NCBI RefSeq assembly: GCF_002994745.2
Contig: NC_037089.1
Location: 78,144,347 to 78,208,346, forward strand
Direction of reading: 5' to 3'
Source: Rosa chinensis
Lineage: Eukaryota > Streptophyta > Magnoliopsida > Rosales > Rosaceae
DNA length: 64,000 nt
In this document: one piece after another, positions 37,512 to 49,805 of the stretch
Layout: every line of letters begins with the position of its first letter
Numbering within the stretch: the first letter of the stretch is position 1
The notes under the pieces: generated by a model
Seen by the model: only the letters and a program-made list of their open reading frames with translations
What the model was told of the DNA's origin: nothing
Databases searched by the model: none
Made by a program: the position numbers and the translations under genes

Positions 37512-38865
37512 TTTGGTTGGTTTTTTTTTTTTTATCCGAAAAGACTATGATTATAAGTACCGGAAGCCTCTAGGACATCCAGAGTTTACAACATCAAAAT
37601 AGAGTGCATTTGAAACTCTCCTTGGTAATAAAGAGGTCCATTGCAAACAATCAACATAACTATGACCTAGATTTGCTTCAGCATCAGCTACAAAGTTGAC
37701 ATCTCTTAGTACATAATTAAACATAATTAATGGAATTGAAACTAGAGGCTAAAAGCCAAATATCCTGAACAATTTTGTGGATTCTCCAAGGAGGTTGTAT
37801 TCTTCCCTTCACAGCATCAATGACTAACTTTGAGTCTCCTTCTGCTTGTATATTGGTGAATCCATATTGTTCGGCAAGACGGCAAGTACAAGACTGTTCC
37901 TTAGAGCCATTGCTTCAGCTAATGGTACACTGGTAGTCCCAAAGCTTCTGGTTGCTGCAACAAGCGGATCGGAATTCCTCTTTGATCTCTGATGATAAAG
38001 CCACCTGCTGCAGAACATTGCAATCTTGAACAGTCAAAATTGATTTTGACATAATTTGGAGGGGGAAGATCCCACCGAATGGTGGATGGATGGTTTGAGT
38101 TGATCCTAGCCCCGCCGACTATAGAACCTGTCCTTATGTTACACAGTATGGCAGCTGAGGCTGCCACTACTTCATTTAGAAAGCTAACTTTCCCTCTGAA
38201 AATAGTTTCATTCCTGGCCTTCCATATTTGCCAGCAAGTGACAATAGCTTTTGCAAAAGTATTGCTGCAGTTTGGTCTATTGATAAACATTTCTTGAAAG
38301 ACCTTAAGATAACCCAGCTGCCAATCAATGGGATTGTGAAAGTTTGCCAATCTTCAAACTGCAGAGGAAAATTCACAGAAGCCAAACAAATGATCTGCAG
38401 TTTCATTATCATTATCACATAAAGGACATAAATTATCATCTATGTAACCCAGTTGAGATAGTCTATCTCTGGTTTTCAACCTGCCACGAAGTAAGAGCCA
38501 GCCAAAAATCTTGGCCTTAGGTGGGATGTTTAGTTTCCATAACTTGTTTAACAAGTTTATATTCCTGTGCTTTTCCACATTATCAAGTTGCAACTATAAA
38601 TTTTCCAGTGGGAGAAGGACCCCATATAAATTCATCTTCTTGGTTTGTATAGGAAATAGGAATACCCAAAATTTGATTCACTATGTTCACATCTAAAAGA
38701 ACAAGCAGATTTGTTTTGTTCCAATTAGCATGGTCAATATAATCTACTACTGTTTTATTTGTATTAATAGTATGAGCAAGATTAGTAGGAATAAAATCAT
38801 GTAGAGGATGATCAAAAGCCCAATTAAAAAGCCAGAAGTTAATATAATATTCTGCTACTGTTTCA
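37512..38865 (-). mobile_element. 5'-truncated LINE with zf-RVT and RNase H
   Basis: A 19-bp duplication, TTTGTACTATTTTTTGGTT, at 37493-37511 and 38866-38884 (one mismatch) brackets the insertion, and poly(T) at 37521-37533 is its minus-strand tail. On the minus strand, 38593-38354 encodes the zf-RVT block (LWKLNIPPKAKIFGWLLLRG, then CPLCDNDNETADHLF) and 38350-37900 encodes the RNase H-like domain (WQIWKARNETIFRG, then WDLPPPNYVKINFDC). Stops and shifts are present. This is the last third of a plant L1-type ORF2. Confidence 0.93.
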
Positions 38866-38884
38866 TTTGTACTATTTTTCGGTT

Positions 38885-39240
38885 ACCCGATGTTTTGATT
38901 ACGTCGATGCTGAAAAACACTAAACCTATGAGTCCAGTTTTGTGTGCATGTTTCTGTTCGGCCGGTCTAGACACCTATTTGATTCGGGCATTTGTCATGA
39001 AGCTAATTAGATGAGCAAGTGCCCCACGTACTAGCCACCATTTTACTACTCAATTTTAATTGATCTTGAGCAAACACTGTAACGTAACCAGTGGCGGAAC
39101 TTTAACGTTGTCGTTGAGGGGGTCAAAAAATGAATTAAAAAAAATTTGAAGAAAAAAAAATGTCTATAAGCTATCTTTAATGATTTATTCTAAATTACAT
39201 ATAATAAAAGAAAATTCTTCTTTTCAGATTTTATATTGAA
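38885..39240. other. Repeat-like flank, nothing certain
   Basis: A short AGTGGCGGAAC stretch at 39089 resembles starts of plant DNA transposons, but no partner end was found. It ends where OMT pseudogene 2 begins. Confidence 0.35.
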
Positions 39241-41150
39241 AATATAGGGCCATCACCATTGTCCTTTGTCAAGCCTGTGTCGTCGAACATGCCATCACCA
39301 TTTGGCTCTAGAACAACGTCCAAAATAATCACCTTGCCACTGCTCTCCAGTATTGCCTTTCGACAATTCTTCAATATCTTGACGCAATCACTGTCGCTCC
39401 AGTGGTGCATAATCCACTGCAGTTTTAATTCTAGAGTAACATAAATATATAATGTTAATGTGATAAACAGATACTGGTTTCATGTAGCGAGTTCTATTGC
39501 CCTCATCAAACATCTCACCTCGATCCAACATGTGACACCCCATGGTATACCGGCGCTGTTGCAACTACATGTGGTAGATCAAAGTTGATGCCCTTAATGC
39601 TGGGATACAACTTCACAATCTCCGCCACTGCGCCTCCAGTCCCACCACCAACATCCACCAGTGTCGCCACGTTATCAAACCCACCCTTATATCCCACTAG
39701 TATCGCTTTTATTGTGATTTTAGCGGCGCAAGCCATGCCATCGTTGAACAATCGGTTGAACTCGGTATTTTCAGAGAAGAACTGTCAATGCGCTTTCTCA
39801 AAGGCGCATGGCCTGCCTTGCTTGATGCATTATATTGGCCGAAACAGTGCCATGGCGCCATTAGAGTAGGATTTGTCTCCATGAGAACCATCGGAGCTAG
39901 AGGAAGCTCTGAGTCATGTAAGAGCCATTTAGACAAGTGAGTCAAACCGTAGAGGGTTTCTCCGGAATCGCCACCGTCATGATGTGGTGAAGATGTTCCT
40001 GCAGACCAGCAACTGCATGATGCGAGAGAGGCAAGTGATGTCTAGAGAGGGTGATGCAGAATTGTAAGTATATTGAGCTATTACCATTCAACGCATGCTC
40101 TCCCAAGGCTGCTAGGAGATCATAAGTCGCAAAGGATTAGGAGAATATTTCTCCTGCCTTTCCGGTGACTCAAGGCTATAAAGGAAGATTACAGAATCGG
40201 ATCATCAAGAGGAAATCATGCTCACTGATCTTAAGATGAAGGTGTCTTTAATTCATATCATTTTTGCATGATTCTAAATTGATATTCATAGCTTTTAATT
40301 GATTTGAAAAATCTCATATAATTTACAATGCTTTCAAAATGCATATCCGATAGAGATATTGATTACAGTTAGAAAAGATTTGATTGCATATTCAAAACAG
40401 GTTTAAAACCTTTCCATGTTTATCTTATTCGGTGATTAAGAAGAGATTTGATTAAGGGGGATTTTTGCTCCTCTATATAAGGTTTTCAAACTGATTTATG
40501 AAGGTAGAGTTTTTAGTGTATCAAAAGTGTTTTCTTGTGTGGAAAATGTTTACACAAATCATTTTATGAAAAACTCTCTTTACGCGTTTCGTTTCCTTGC
40601 ATACTCTGTCACTAGCATTTTTTCATTGTCAAGATCAGTGAGATGTTGAGATCAAGGAAGATTGGAAGATAGGCTCATATTGATAGTGTGGTGATTAAGT
40701 AAGAAGTTAGATAAGTTATAAATCAAGTTAGCATTTGTTGTTAAGTGAAAGTGGTTGTTGTGAACAACACTACTTGTATACTGTAAACTCAATTGATTTA
40801 TAGTGGATTGTTTTCTCGTGTTGGTTACGTTACAAGCCACGCAGTGAAGTTTCCTCAGTGGAGAGGTTTACACTGCGTTAGCAAATTGTTGTATTGTCTT
40901 TGTGGTGCATATTTGATTCTCAAAGAAGTTTTCTTAACCTGTTTGTTCTATCTGGTAATTATAAGAATCGATGGAGGAGGCTATCTCAAACAAAGTCAAT
41001 GCATGGCCATGAAAGTGTATGATATCTGGTACGCGGAGCTCCACAGCAGATTTCAAAGCCATAAAATCTGCAAAGACGAGCATGTACTTCCATACTTATG
41101 CTTGGCCTCTTAGAGTTGCTTGATCCAATTCTGTAACTGCTTCCATTTTA
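39241..41150 (-). pseudogene. O-methyltransferase pseudogene 2
   Basis: N-terminal piece at 40957-41150 (…QATLRGQA*VWKYM…MALKSAVEL…, with an internal stop), then the insertion at 40064-40956, then the rest of exon 1: SLDITCLSRIMQLLV, LTHLSKWLLHDSELPLAPMV, WHCFGQ, and the SAM-binding block LVDVGGGTGGAVAEIV (39640-39690), then NFDLPHVVATAPVY. A short intron (39417-39478, acceptor CTGCAG) precedes exon 2 at 39416 (WIMHHWSDSDCVKILKNC, containing the catalytic His, then VVLEPNGDG), which is cut at about 39241. It is most like plant (S)-norcoclaurine 6-OMT-type enzymes. Stops, frameshifts, an altered donor and lost C-terminus make it non-functional. Confidence 0.9.
40064..40956 (+). mobile_element. 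893-bp insertion in OMT pseudogene 2, likely solo LTR
   Basis: The insert splits the OMT frame cleanly. AATT occurs at both junctions (40060-40063, 40957-40960). A TATA box (CTCTATATAAGG near 40472) and a downstream leader suggest an LTR; the segment around 40840-40900 resembles Copia LTR sequence. Termini are not the perfect TG...CA and the duplication is only four bases, so the class is unsure. Confidence 0.5.
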
Positions 41151-41246
41151 AGTTTTCAATCCCTGTTAGAACCAAGTGTTCCAACATTTACTTATGTAAA
41201 GAGAGAAATGGTGCCATGAGCTAAGGCTGCTGAGCAGCCGATATAT

Positions 41247-41426
41247 ATTTTTTTTTTAGAAAAAGGGCAGTGCGGCAGCCCTCAAGCCTTGATAGCCTTG
41301 ATTAAAGAAACTGTCGAATATAAGGGGGCGACATTGAGCCTAAACCCCTGATTACAATAAGTAGAACATTCTGAAATAATATCCTGAGTTTCTACTAAAT
41401 GCTTGTACTCAACAAAGCACCAACTA
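41247..41426 (-). mobile_element. Short LINE-like retroposon, 3' end
   Basis: It is bracketed by a perfect 14-bp duplication AGCAGCCGATATAT (41233-41246, 41427-41440). A poly(T) head at 41248-41257 marks a minus-strand tail. The body is homologous to the insertion at 1512-1958 (shared ...GCAGCCCTCAA... and following segments), so it is the same family, shorter. Confidence 0.85.
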
Positions 41427-41462
41427 AGCAGCCGATATATTAAAATCACTTAAAAACTAAAA

Positions 41463-43111
41463 GGACAACTTTCAGTTTACTACCCTGTGGTTTGCACTCA
41501 ACATCATGTTAGTCCCTGTTCTTTCAATTTGATCAGCAACACCCCCGTGCTTTCAATTTCAATCAGCCGTGCCCAAATTTTTCTGAGACATCCAAATCAG
41601 ACGTTAAGTGGTGAGCTGGCAGCGACAAAGTCAGCCAATGGGCCCACTGAAAGGGGTAAACTCGACATTTCACTTAATTTCCACCCAAATAAAAAAAATA
41701 TAAAAACCAAAACCAAAAGCAAAAAAACCCAAATTTATCTTAGCTCCTCTGCGACAAGCCCTGCCCTGCATCTATCTTCGACCCAGACCGAACTGCAGCT
41801 CGGACCTCCGACCCATATCTGTTGAGCTCTGATCGCCGCCTCTTCATCTGGTTGTTCCACCTCTTCAATCTCGCCGAACTTCTTCACAGCCGGGGCCGGC
41901 TCGGCTTGCACGCTCGGATTTGAAGAAGAAGACCTCCTCCATTCTATTTGGGTTTGTTTCTAATCTATTAGAGCTCTTTCTAGTGCACTTCGCAATATCT
42001 TTTCTGCCTCCAGAAGAGTCGACTCTTTCAACTTGGTGAGACGTTCCGACTCCGACTCCGATGAAGATGTCTGAACCGAGAAACTCAGGTTCGAGCGACT
42101 CTGACTTCCACTTGGATCATTTTGTTTTTGGTTTTTCATGGCGGTAATTGTTATTGGGTTATTTTGGTTGGTTGTGAATTGCTATTGAGTTCAAGGATTT
42201 CTCTCGATGTGTGTCCTTCAATCGAAAGGAAATTGAACACTTTTATGCTTTGTGCTGTTTATTTGGATTTGGGTTATTTGGATTTGGGTTGTTTGAATTT
42301 TGTCAGATATAGCCATCTTCTACACCTAATATGGGTTCTTCACTGTATACCTCAATTCAAATTTTTGAAACTCAATTTATTCCTGGTTGGTTCATGAGAA
42401 TTGCTTGGTGTATATGCCTCTCACAGTACTTGAAATCTGGGTATTTCTTTCAAAAGAAAGTTACAGGTCTTGTTTCAGAACTCATCAATTAGAGAAGATG
42501 GGAAGAAGTCTACTATTCGGCAATTCGCTTGGTGTATATGCCTCTCATAGTACTTGAAATCTGGGTATGCTTCATTTGAACACGTCCACTTTTTACCATC
42601 TGTTCTTCTGCACCTTCTTGGCTATGAGTCTTTCTGCCAAAGTACATATATATCATAGCAATCCCACCCATTTCTCTCTATCTCTTCTTGTTCCAACTAT
42701 GTTGCATAATTGATCTAATGATAGCTTTTTTGTTTGGTCTGAGATGATTGATTAGCAAGCTTAAATTTATAGTTGTTAATTGTAATTTTTTTATTTGGTT
42801 TGAGTGGAAAACTGGAAATTTCTTGATGTTATGAGTTTGGGTGGAAATTTGGGTTTTTTGTTTTGTTTTGTTTTTTTTTTAGTTTGGGTGGAAATTAAGT
42901 GGAATGTTGATAGTTTACCCCTTTCTGTGGGCCTACTCGCTGACTTTGTCATTGCCAGCTCACCACTTAACGTCTGATTTGGATGTCACGGAAAAATTTG
43001 GGTACGGCTGATTGAAATTGAAAGCATGGGGGTGTTGCTGATCAAATTGAAAGAGCAGGGACTAACATGATGTTGAGTGCAAACCACAGGGTAGTAAACT
43101 GAAATTTGTCC
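41463..43111. mobile_element. Mutator-like element (MULE), non-autonomous
   Basis: Long terminal inverted repeats of about 230 bp (41463-41690 and 42885-43111) start GGACAA and include the TACTACCCTGTGGTTTGC stretch. The perfect 9-bp duplication AAACTAAAA (41454-41462, 43112-43120) is the Mutator signature. No transposase is present. Internal sequence from about 41740 to 42100 is more GC-rich and Ser/Asp-coding on the plus strand, compatible with a captured fragment, but no family is recognised. The open frame 41487-41825 is mostly inverted repeat and is not treated as a gene. Confidence 0.95.
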
Positions 43112-43120
43112 AAACTAAAA

Positions 43121-43447
43121 TGTAAGTTTACATAATTACATGCGTAACATGGAAAATTAATGGTAGTTAACAAAAAATAATAATCAGAAGAAATCTAAGG
43201 TGTGGGTACTCACAGAATTCCATAAATTAAGGCATAAGAAAATAATGCAGCTGATGATCCGTCACGTAATATTATAGTATGTAGTTGGATTGAGGCAACT
43301 ACATTTTTAAGGTACTTTAAAAAAAGGGGCATTAATCAGATTGTCGGTGAACCAAATTATTGGTCAATTAGCCGAACTAACAAGTAGAATCTTACTGGCA
43401 TTATGGCAGGGCGGAGATAAGAAAACAAGCAAAATTCTAAATCAGAT
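43121..43447. other. Spacer between MULE and Copia element
   Basis: AT-rich; nothing recognised. Confidence 0.5.
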
Positions 43448-43452
43448 CATAT

Positions 43453-43646
43453 TGTTAAAAGAAAAGCACATTATGTGCCTTCGTCAAAGCAACTGACGAG
43501 GAGGGAATCAAGAAATTACAATCACAGCTTAATCAGCATTTAGTATCTTTAATATAATCGATATTTCTGTTGTAATTCTATCCCTATATAAAGGGACTAT
43601 AAAATGAAATGAGTAGACCAATTCCAATTTGCATTTTACTTTTATA
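43453..43646 (+). repeat. Copia 5' LTR
   Basis: Starts TGTTAAAAGAAAAGC; the expected final CA reads TA. A TATA-like CCCTATATAAAGGGAC lies near 43581. It matches the right LTR at 59453-59649 with scattered differences. Confidence 0.93.
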
Positions 43647-45061
43647 CGTTATCAGCACGCTCAGAGCAAATAGCCAAGAAAAAAAAACCTAGTTTTCAAG
43701 TTTGTTTCTCTCTCCCGTCGAAAAAAAAAAACCGTAGAAGAAAAAAACTTTTCTTCTTTTCTGCCGCCCAAATAAAAAAAATAAAAAACAAATTCCAGAT
43801 CGGCCTCCTCCTCTCCGACCCTCCCTGCCTGCAATACCCCAGCCTACATGGGTCTCACCTGCGCAACCCAGCCCTTCAGTCGCTGCCACCAAACCTCACC
43901 GGCCTCACCTCACCAACCTACCTGCAACGGCGCTGCTCTCTCACCTAGCCCAGATTTGCTTGCGTCCTCCGCCCAGATTTGCAGCAGCACCACAAACCTA
44001 CAGCTCAGCCTCCACCGCTCCCTCCAACCCCTCGACTGTGCAGATCCCTGCACCGGCGCACCACAAACCTGCGGGGCAGTCTCGCCTACCCTCTAGCGGC
44101 CTCCCACCTGCCCACCTCGCCTAGCCGCCTCCGCCCACCATCTGTAAACCTAGAAGGAAGAAGCAGATGCGGACAAGAAAAAAAAAAAGAAGAAGGAAAA
44201 AACGGTGTGACCCGGCCCAAAACAAAAAACAAAAAACAAAAAGAAGTAGGCCTGCGGCCCAGAAAAAAAGAGAAAATCAAAGAAAAAAAAAAACAAGGCC
44301 TTGTGGCCCATTGCTGAAAAGAAAGAGGAAGCGGCCAAGTTTTTCTCAAGTCCAAAAATATCTCTACGCACGCTTGCACCAACACTCGCGTGCGTCAAGA
44401 TTGTTTTATTTTCTCAAAATCAAGTATGTTCTCTTTTATTTAATTTCATACTATGGTATATTTTTTATATAATTAGAACTTTTGAGCATGTTTAATTAGA
44501 TAATTTTGATGCTTTTAAGCATGTCTTGTTATTTATGTTTTACATAATTATGTTTAAGCATGTTATGCTATTGTTTATGCTTATTTTGAACATGCCATAT
44601 ATATTTTATTAAATATTATTTATGCAATTGTGAGCATATTTTGTGAATTTTATTTACGCTTATATAATTATTCCTAAGCATGCCTTCATATTATGCTATT
44701 GTTTTCATTTTATTTTATGTATGATATATTATTGCTAATTATTATGTGTAGTATTTAATTTGTTGTATATGTGTGAAGTTTGAGCATGCCATGTATTTTA
44801 TTTTTATATATGCTATGTTTAAATGTGCTATGGTTATTTTTAAAATGCAACATATACAATATGCTTTTCCATGATAATGAAAATTCATGCGCATTATCCA
44901 TACACACTTACTATGATAAAGCATTTTCACATAGCATCGAAAGAAAAAAAAAATGTGACCATTACGAATCTTGGTTGAAATCTAATTCACATTTTTAGAA
45001 AATAATTTACGTGGATGTCTTTATGACTGCGTAATTTATATCTTCTCTCTTGTTTATGTAG
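43647..45061 (+). other. Copia leader with PBS region
   Basis: The first bases after the LTR (CGTTATCAGCACGC) occupy the primer-site position. The rest is an untranslated leader: C-rich at 43790-44130, A-rich at 44160-44340, then AT-rich. Open frames here are composition artefacts. Confidence 0.6.
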
Positions 45062-45922
45062 ATGGCTGATCCAACTCGACTTGAATTTGACATCTTGGAC
45101 TCAGAATGACTTGAGTACCATCGTTGGGTTTCCGATGTGGAAACTGCCTTTGTGGCAAAAGACTACACTGCCACCATTACCAACCCCAAAGATGATGAAC
45201 TATCTAATAAGGTGAAAGCAAATGCCTTAATGTTTCTGAGGCGACATATTGATCCTAGCCTACGTTGGGAGTACCTTCAGTTGAAGATACCCAAAGTACT
45301 GTGGGATGCCCTTAAGGGACGTTTTGGGAATATTCATGACACTTTGCTCCCAGAACTAGCCGTTCAGTGGAATGGAATCTGCTTGTTTCACTACAAAAGG
45401 GTCAATGACTTCAACAAGGACATGTTGTGCCTAAAGGCACGTCTCAATTTTTGTGGAAGGGAAATCACAGAATATGATATGATCTACAAGACTTTTTCCA
45501 CCTTTCCTACTTCAACGCTTATACTAGCGAACCAGTATAGGCTGGAGTATGACAAAAAAAGAATCACAACATTCAATAAGTTGATCAGTCTACTGCAAGT
45601 GGCTGAGAGACATAATGAGGTCCTCTTGAACAACAATGCCAGGCCCACTGGGACAAAGAAAATTCCCGAGGCTAATTATGGAAAAATGAAAGGTGGAAAG
45701 AACTCCAATGCAAGGGGGTTTAGACGTGTTGATCTCTACCCACGTGGCAACAATGCACCACGTGGAAAGGGACATGGGGATCGTGGCAACAAGATGCAAA
45801 AGGAAAGAGTTGACAATGAACCATGTTATAGGTATGGATTCATTGGGCATTGGTACAAGAACTGCCAAGAAAACAACAGAGTAGCAGCCAATTACAAGAG
45901 GTATAGAAAGTCTAAAGAATAA
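45062..45922 (+). pseudogene. gag: Copia Gag
   Basis: ATG at 45062 gives MADPTRLEFDILDSE and then a stop at 45107; the same frame stays open from 45110 to 45922. The Copia Gag core follows (ALMFLRRHIDPSLRWEYL, LWDALKGRFG, AVQWNGICLFHYKRVNDFN). The C-terminal zinc knuckle reads CYRYGFIGHWYKNC: the second Cys of CX2CX4HX4C is Tyr, so it should not bind zinc. A stop after SKE ends the frame; remnants of the Gag-protease linker go on to about 46035. Confidence 0.9.
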
Positions 45923-46389
45923 GAGACTCACTATATGGAAGAAGGAGGTCATGACCTAGACGTCAACCTTACAATTGCAGACTTCAATGGCAAAGAGAAA
46001 CTTGCTAAGCCAATGGATGCTCTCAATCTTGACTGATCTGCTTTATTCATTTTATTTTCCAAAGACAATTGTGAAGGCATAATGCCTCATTTTTAATTAG
46101 ACTACTACTTGGTCTTAAAGTTTATTTCAATAATGGTTTGATAAATTAGATTTCTGAACAAGACCTTGATTGGATTATCGATGGCTTACCAATAAATTTC
46201 GGATTTTATTCTGAAGCATTGAATTTATTCAATTTTATTTACTACATGCATGGTTCGAAATATCACTATAAAGATGTAAAGCAATACATCTAGAAAAAGG
46301 AAAAATTATTAGAATGAAAAGAATACCATTCTACGCAAATAGAAATACTCTAAAGAATATGAGTTATATTTTCTAAATACCTCCCATTT

Positions 46390-47725
46390 ATTTGTAGGAA
46401 TGAATGGGGGAGAACTTGAGTGCTTAGTTGATAGTGGGACTACCCACACAATATAAAGAAATAGGAAATTATCCATTGAATTAATAGCCTATAATTCCTA
46501 TGTGACTACGATGATTGGATCATCACAAGTAATAAAAGGCGAGGAACTGCCAAATTTTTTCTGCCTAATGGCACAACATTTCAAGTCACAGACGCTCTAT
46601 ATGCACCAAGAGCTAATCGAACCTTGTTAAGTTTCAAATCTATTTGTGCTAACGGTTATCCAGTAGAAACACACTGTGAGAATGGAACTGAATACCTTGA
46701 TATTAACTCTAATGAATGTGGAAGGAAACACATTTTAGAGAAACTTATGAGTCAATCTAGTGAACTGTACCTCACTACGATTCAGATTATTGAATCCTAT
46801 GCTATCACCAACAATGAAATGTGGAACACTGACTCATACAGGCTTTGGCATGACCGCCTAGAGCACCCCGGTTGTGACATGATAATCCGTATTTAAAAGA
46901 ACTCACACGGACATCTCTTCTTTCGAGTGAAAAATAAAATGGGACAAAAATCCGCCACACTGCAAGGTGTCGGTCCTAGTACTGCTCAAATGCAGCCATT
47001 GCCTTCTGAAGTACCAGAAGCACTACCTCCCTCCCATTATGCCTCATTGACTATTTCAAAGGCACATCACTCGTTTTGCAAAGCCTGCTCTTTAGCAAAA
47101 ATAGGATCGAGACCTTTTTATGCTAAAGATACAAAACAAAACATTCCATTCTTACAAAGGATACAAGGAGATATATGTGGACCTATCCATCTAGAATACG
47201 GACCATTCAAGTACTTTATGGTTCTGGTGGATGCTTTGACAATCTGGTCACATGTCGCTTTATTGTCGACAAAAATTGCTGCATTTGTAAAACTCCTAGC
47301 ACAGATTATACGATTAAGGGCTCACCACCATGATCACCCTATCAAGTCTATACGGCTTGATAACGCTGGAGAGTTTACATAAAAAGCATTTGATGATTAT
47401 TGCATGTCTATTGGGATCGATGTAGAGCATCTTATACCCCATGTGCATACAGAAAATGGCCTCGCAGAAGCCACCATCAAAAGGCTATAGATGGTGGCTA
47501 GGGCATTGGTTATGCGCACCAACCTGCCTATATCTGCCTGGGGTTATGCAATATTGCACGCAGCTTTACTTATTCGTTTCAGACCCACTACTAGCCAACC
47601 ATTTTCTGCGTACCAGTTGGTAACTGAATATGAGCCTGACATTTCATACTTACGCATATTTGGTTGAGCAGTATATGTGCCTATTGCGCCCCCACAGCTC
47701 ACTAACATGGGTCCTCAGAGACGAT
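46390..47725 (+). pseudogene. pol: Copia protease and integrase, 5' part of pol
   Basis: Protease site LVDSGTTHT near 46418-46450. GAG-pre-integrase block with YRLWHDRLEHPG near 46840. Integrase core: a zinc-binding remnant HSFCKACSLAK near 47070, GDICGPIHLEYGPFKYFMVL near 47165-47225, RLDNAGEFT near 47355, and the downstream HTENGLAEA near 47445. Stops (for example at 47380 and 47488) and small shifts break it. At 47725 the nested element begins; the frame resumes at 56761. Confidence 0.9.
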
Positions 47726-49800
47726 TGATAGGAGCATTTTAATGTGATATTTTAATAGTTAATTCCTCACATTTTGCTTAGTTAATTCCTTAACTAAATC
47801 GATTTTTAATTCAATTTCTATTTTTAGGTACATTGGAGTAGATGAAGGTGAAATGAGCGTTAGGTCCATAATTACCTGGAAATGATGGAGAAAAATGGAA
47901 ATGTACTAAAAGATCAATTTTACACATATTCCTACTCCGGCTAGGAGAAACCAAGCCAAGCAAAGAAGAAGGAGCGGCCGCCTGACCAATTGAACTTCAA
48001 ATGAGCTGAAACCTTCCAGATCCATTCTAGACACCCAAAGGATCATTTCTTATGAAGAGTGCCAGAGAAAAATATGAGTGGAAGGCCTTCAAACAATCAG
48101 CCCAATTTTCTACAGAAGCAAAACCAGAAAACTGGACCTGTAAGAGGTCCAGCAGCATTTCCGGCCCAACCACATGGAATAAAGCTCTGAAAATTTGTGA
48201 GGATGATCTACACTCATAGTGGAACATTTTTTATGAAGAAGTCGAAGGCATATTCTGAAGTTTTGATGGAGAAATAATTGAAGGAATAAAGGGGAAGAAA
48301 CTGATCTGAAAACAGCTCAACACCACATATTCATGTTTCCCACCCATATGAAGAAAGCATTTCTTTTTCCTTGGATACATTTTTCTACTCTAAAACATCA
48401 TCATCACTTCCATATTTCTTCACCTTCATGCTTTGCTTTCATCATTACCTCATCTTTTACATATTTTACAAACCACTTTCATACTCCACTTTCATTATTT
48501 TTCTTCATCTCATCATTTCACTCTTCTTTTTCTTCCCTATTTAAACACATTCTCCTCTCACTCTCAATCACATTCCTTCATCCATCTCATCTTCTTTGTC
48601 TCTCCATTTCCTTTCCATTTTTCTAAACCAATTCCTTCATCCATCTCATCTTCTTTGTCTCTCCATTTCCTTTCCATTTTTCTCTCCATCCTCTAGTGCA
48701 TTCAACGTTTCAAGCAAGGGAGAAGAAGAAGAAGAAGGAGCCGTGAGCATCATCATCCATCCTCCACCTTGAAGCTTGCTTTCGAGATTCAAGAATCCAT
48801 AACGTTTCATCCTTCATCCCCATCTCCATCTCACGGTGTAATTCAACCTCTTTCTTTGTAATCTTGCTTAGTTTCGTGAGAATTGTTTTTAGTTAACATT
48901 TATGTTTGAACAAAGTTTATATTCTGAAATTTTATGATTGAATAAAGAATTTCGATTCTTATGTTGTGATTCCAAAGTTGCTTATGTGTGATTGTTCGAT
49001 TGAATTTGCTTGATAGAAAACTTTTATATGTTTATCTTATTTGGGTCGACACTTATAGGATTTGCATGTAATTGGTGCTAGGTTTAAGAACATGAAATCG
49101 ACTTTTCGTTTTGTGTAAACTTGAATCAAAGTAGTAAAGGTTTTGGACAAAAATCGAATTCAATTGAAGAGGATTGCAATTAGGTGAACTTATTCATACT
49201 AAGTTGTACACTTGAGTTGATAGCCTTTCTCTATGTGTAATGCATTAAACATGACATGATTGACTAGCTTTCTAGGGTTTGATTGCATGTTTAATAGGAT
49301 TAATCTAGGTGCTTTCGCTTAGATTAATTAGCATTGAAAAGTAAAATATGGGAAATCGTTTGCTTTCGAATGTTTCACATGATCAACTCCTTTCACATGA
49401 CTTGGAAGAACAATGTAGGGTTAATTCGAATTCAATGATAAACTTGGGTTTAATCTTTGTTTCTTATGTTTCATTCTTGTATATATGTTTTTACGTTTTC
49501 TTTATTTTATTTATTTTAATTTTAATTTTAAGAATCCTAATCCCCCCTTATTTGTGTTTACTTGTATATATTTATTCTTTATTTTATTTTTGTAAATAAT
49601 ACATTATTATTTTAATTCTTTATTTGTTTATACAATTGTATATATTTTAATTCTTTATTTTATTTTTGTAAATAATACTTTTCTTTATTTGTTACACAAT
49701 TACAGGTGTACCCTCAATCCCCGGAATAGAACGATCCCTATTTGCTTATACTACTAACGATATTTCAGGGTTAAATTGCGCGCTTGCTCAAAGCGCGTCA
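47726..49800 (+). repeat. 5' LTR of WOX-carrying element
   Basis: TGATAGGAGC...GCGCGTCA. It includes a CT-rich leader with a tandem pair of about 57 bp (near 48565-48682). Compared with the right LTR I noted one substitution (G48085 vs A55039) and one C-run length difference (near 49545 vs 56499). Confidence 0.95.
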
Positions 49801-49805
49801 ATTTT

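Noticed and set aside
41487..41825. 112-aa frame in the MULE
   Set aside because: Two thirds is terminal inverted repeat.
43848..44495. Pro/Ser-rich and Lys-rich frames in the Copia leader
   Set aside because: Composition artefacts of C-rich and A-rich leader sequence upstream of gag.
48333..48696. Two long plus-strand open frames, repeated at 55287-55650
   Set aside because: They are CT-rich LTR leader sequence (Ser/Phe/His-rich translation) duplicated because the LTR is duplicated.
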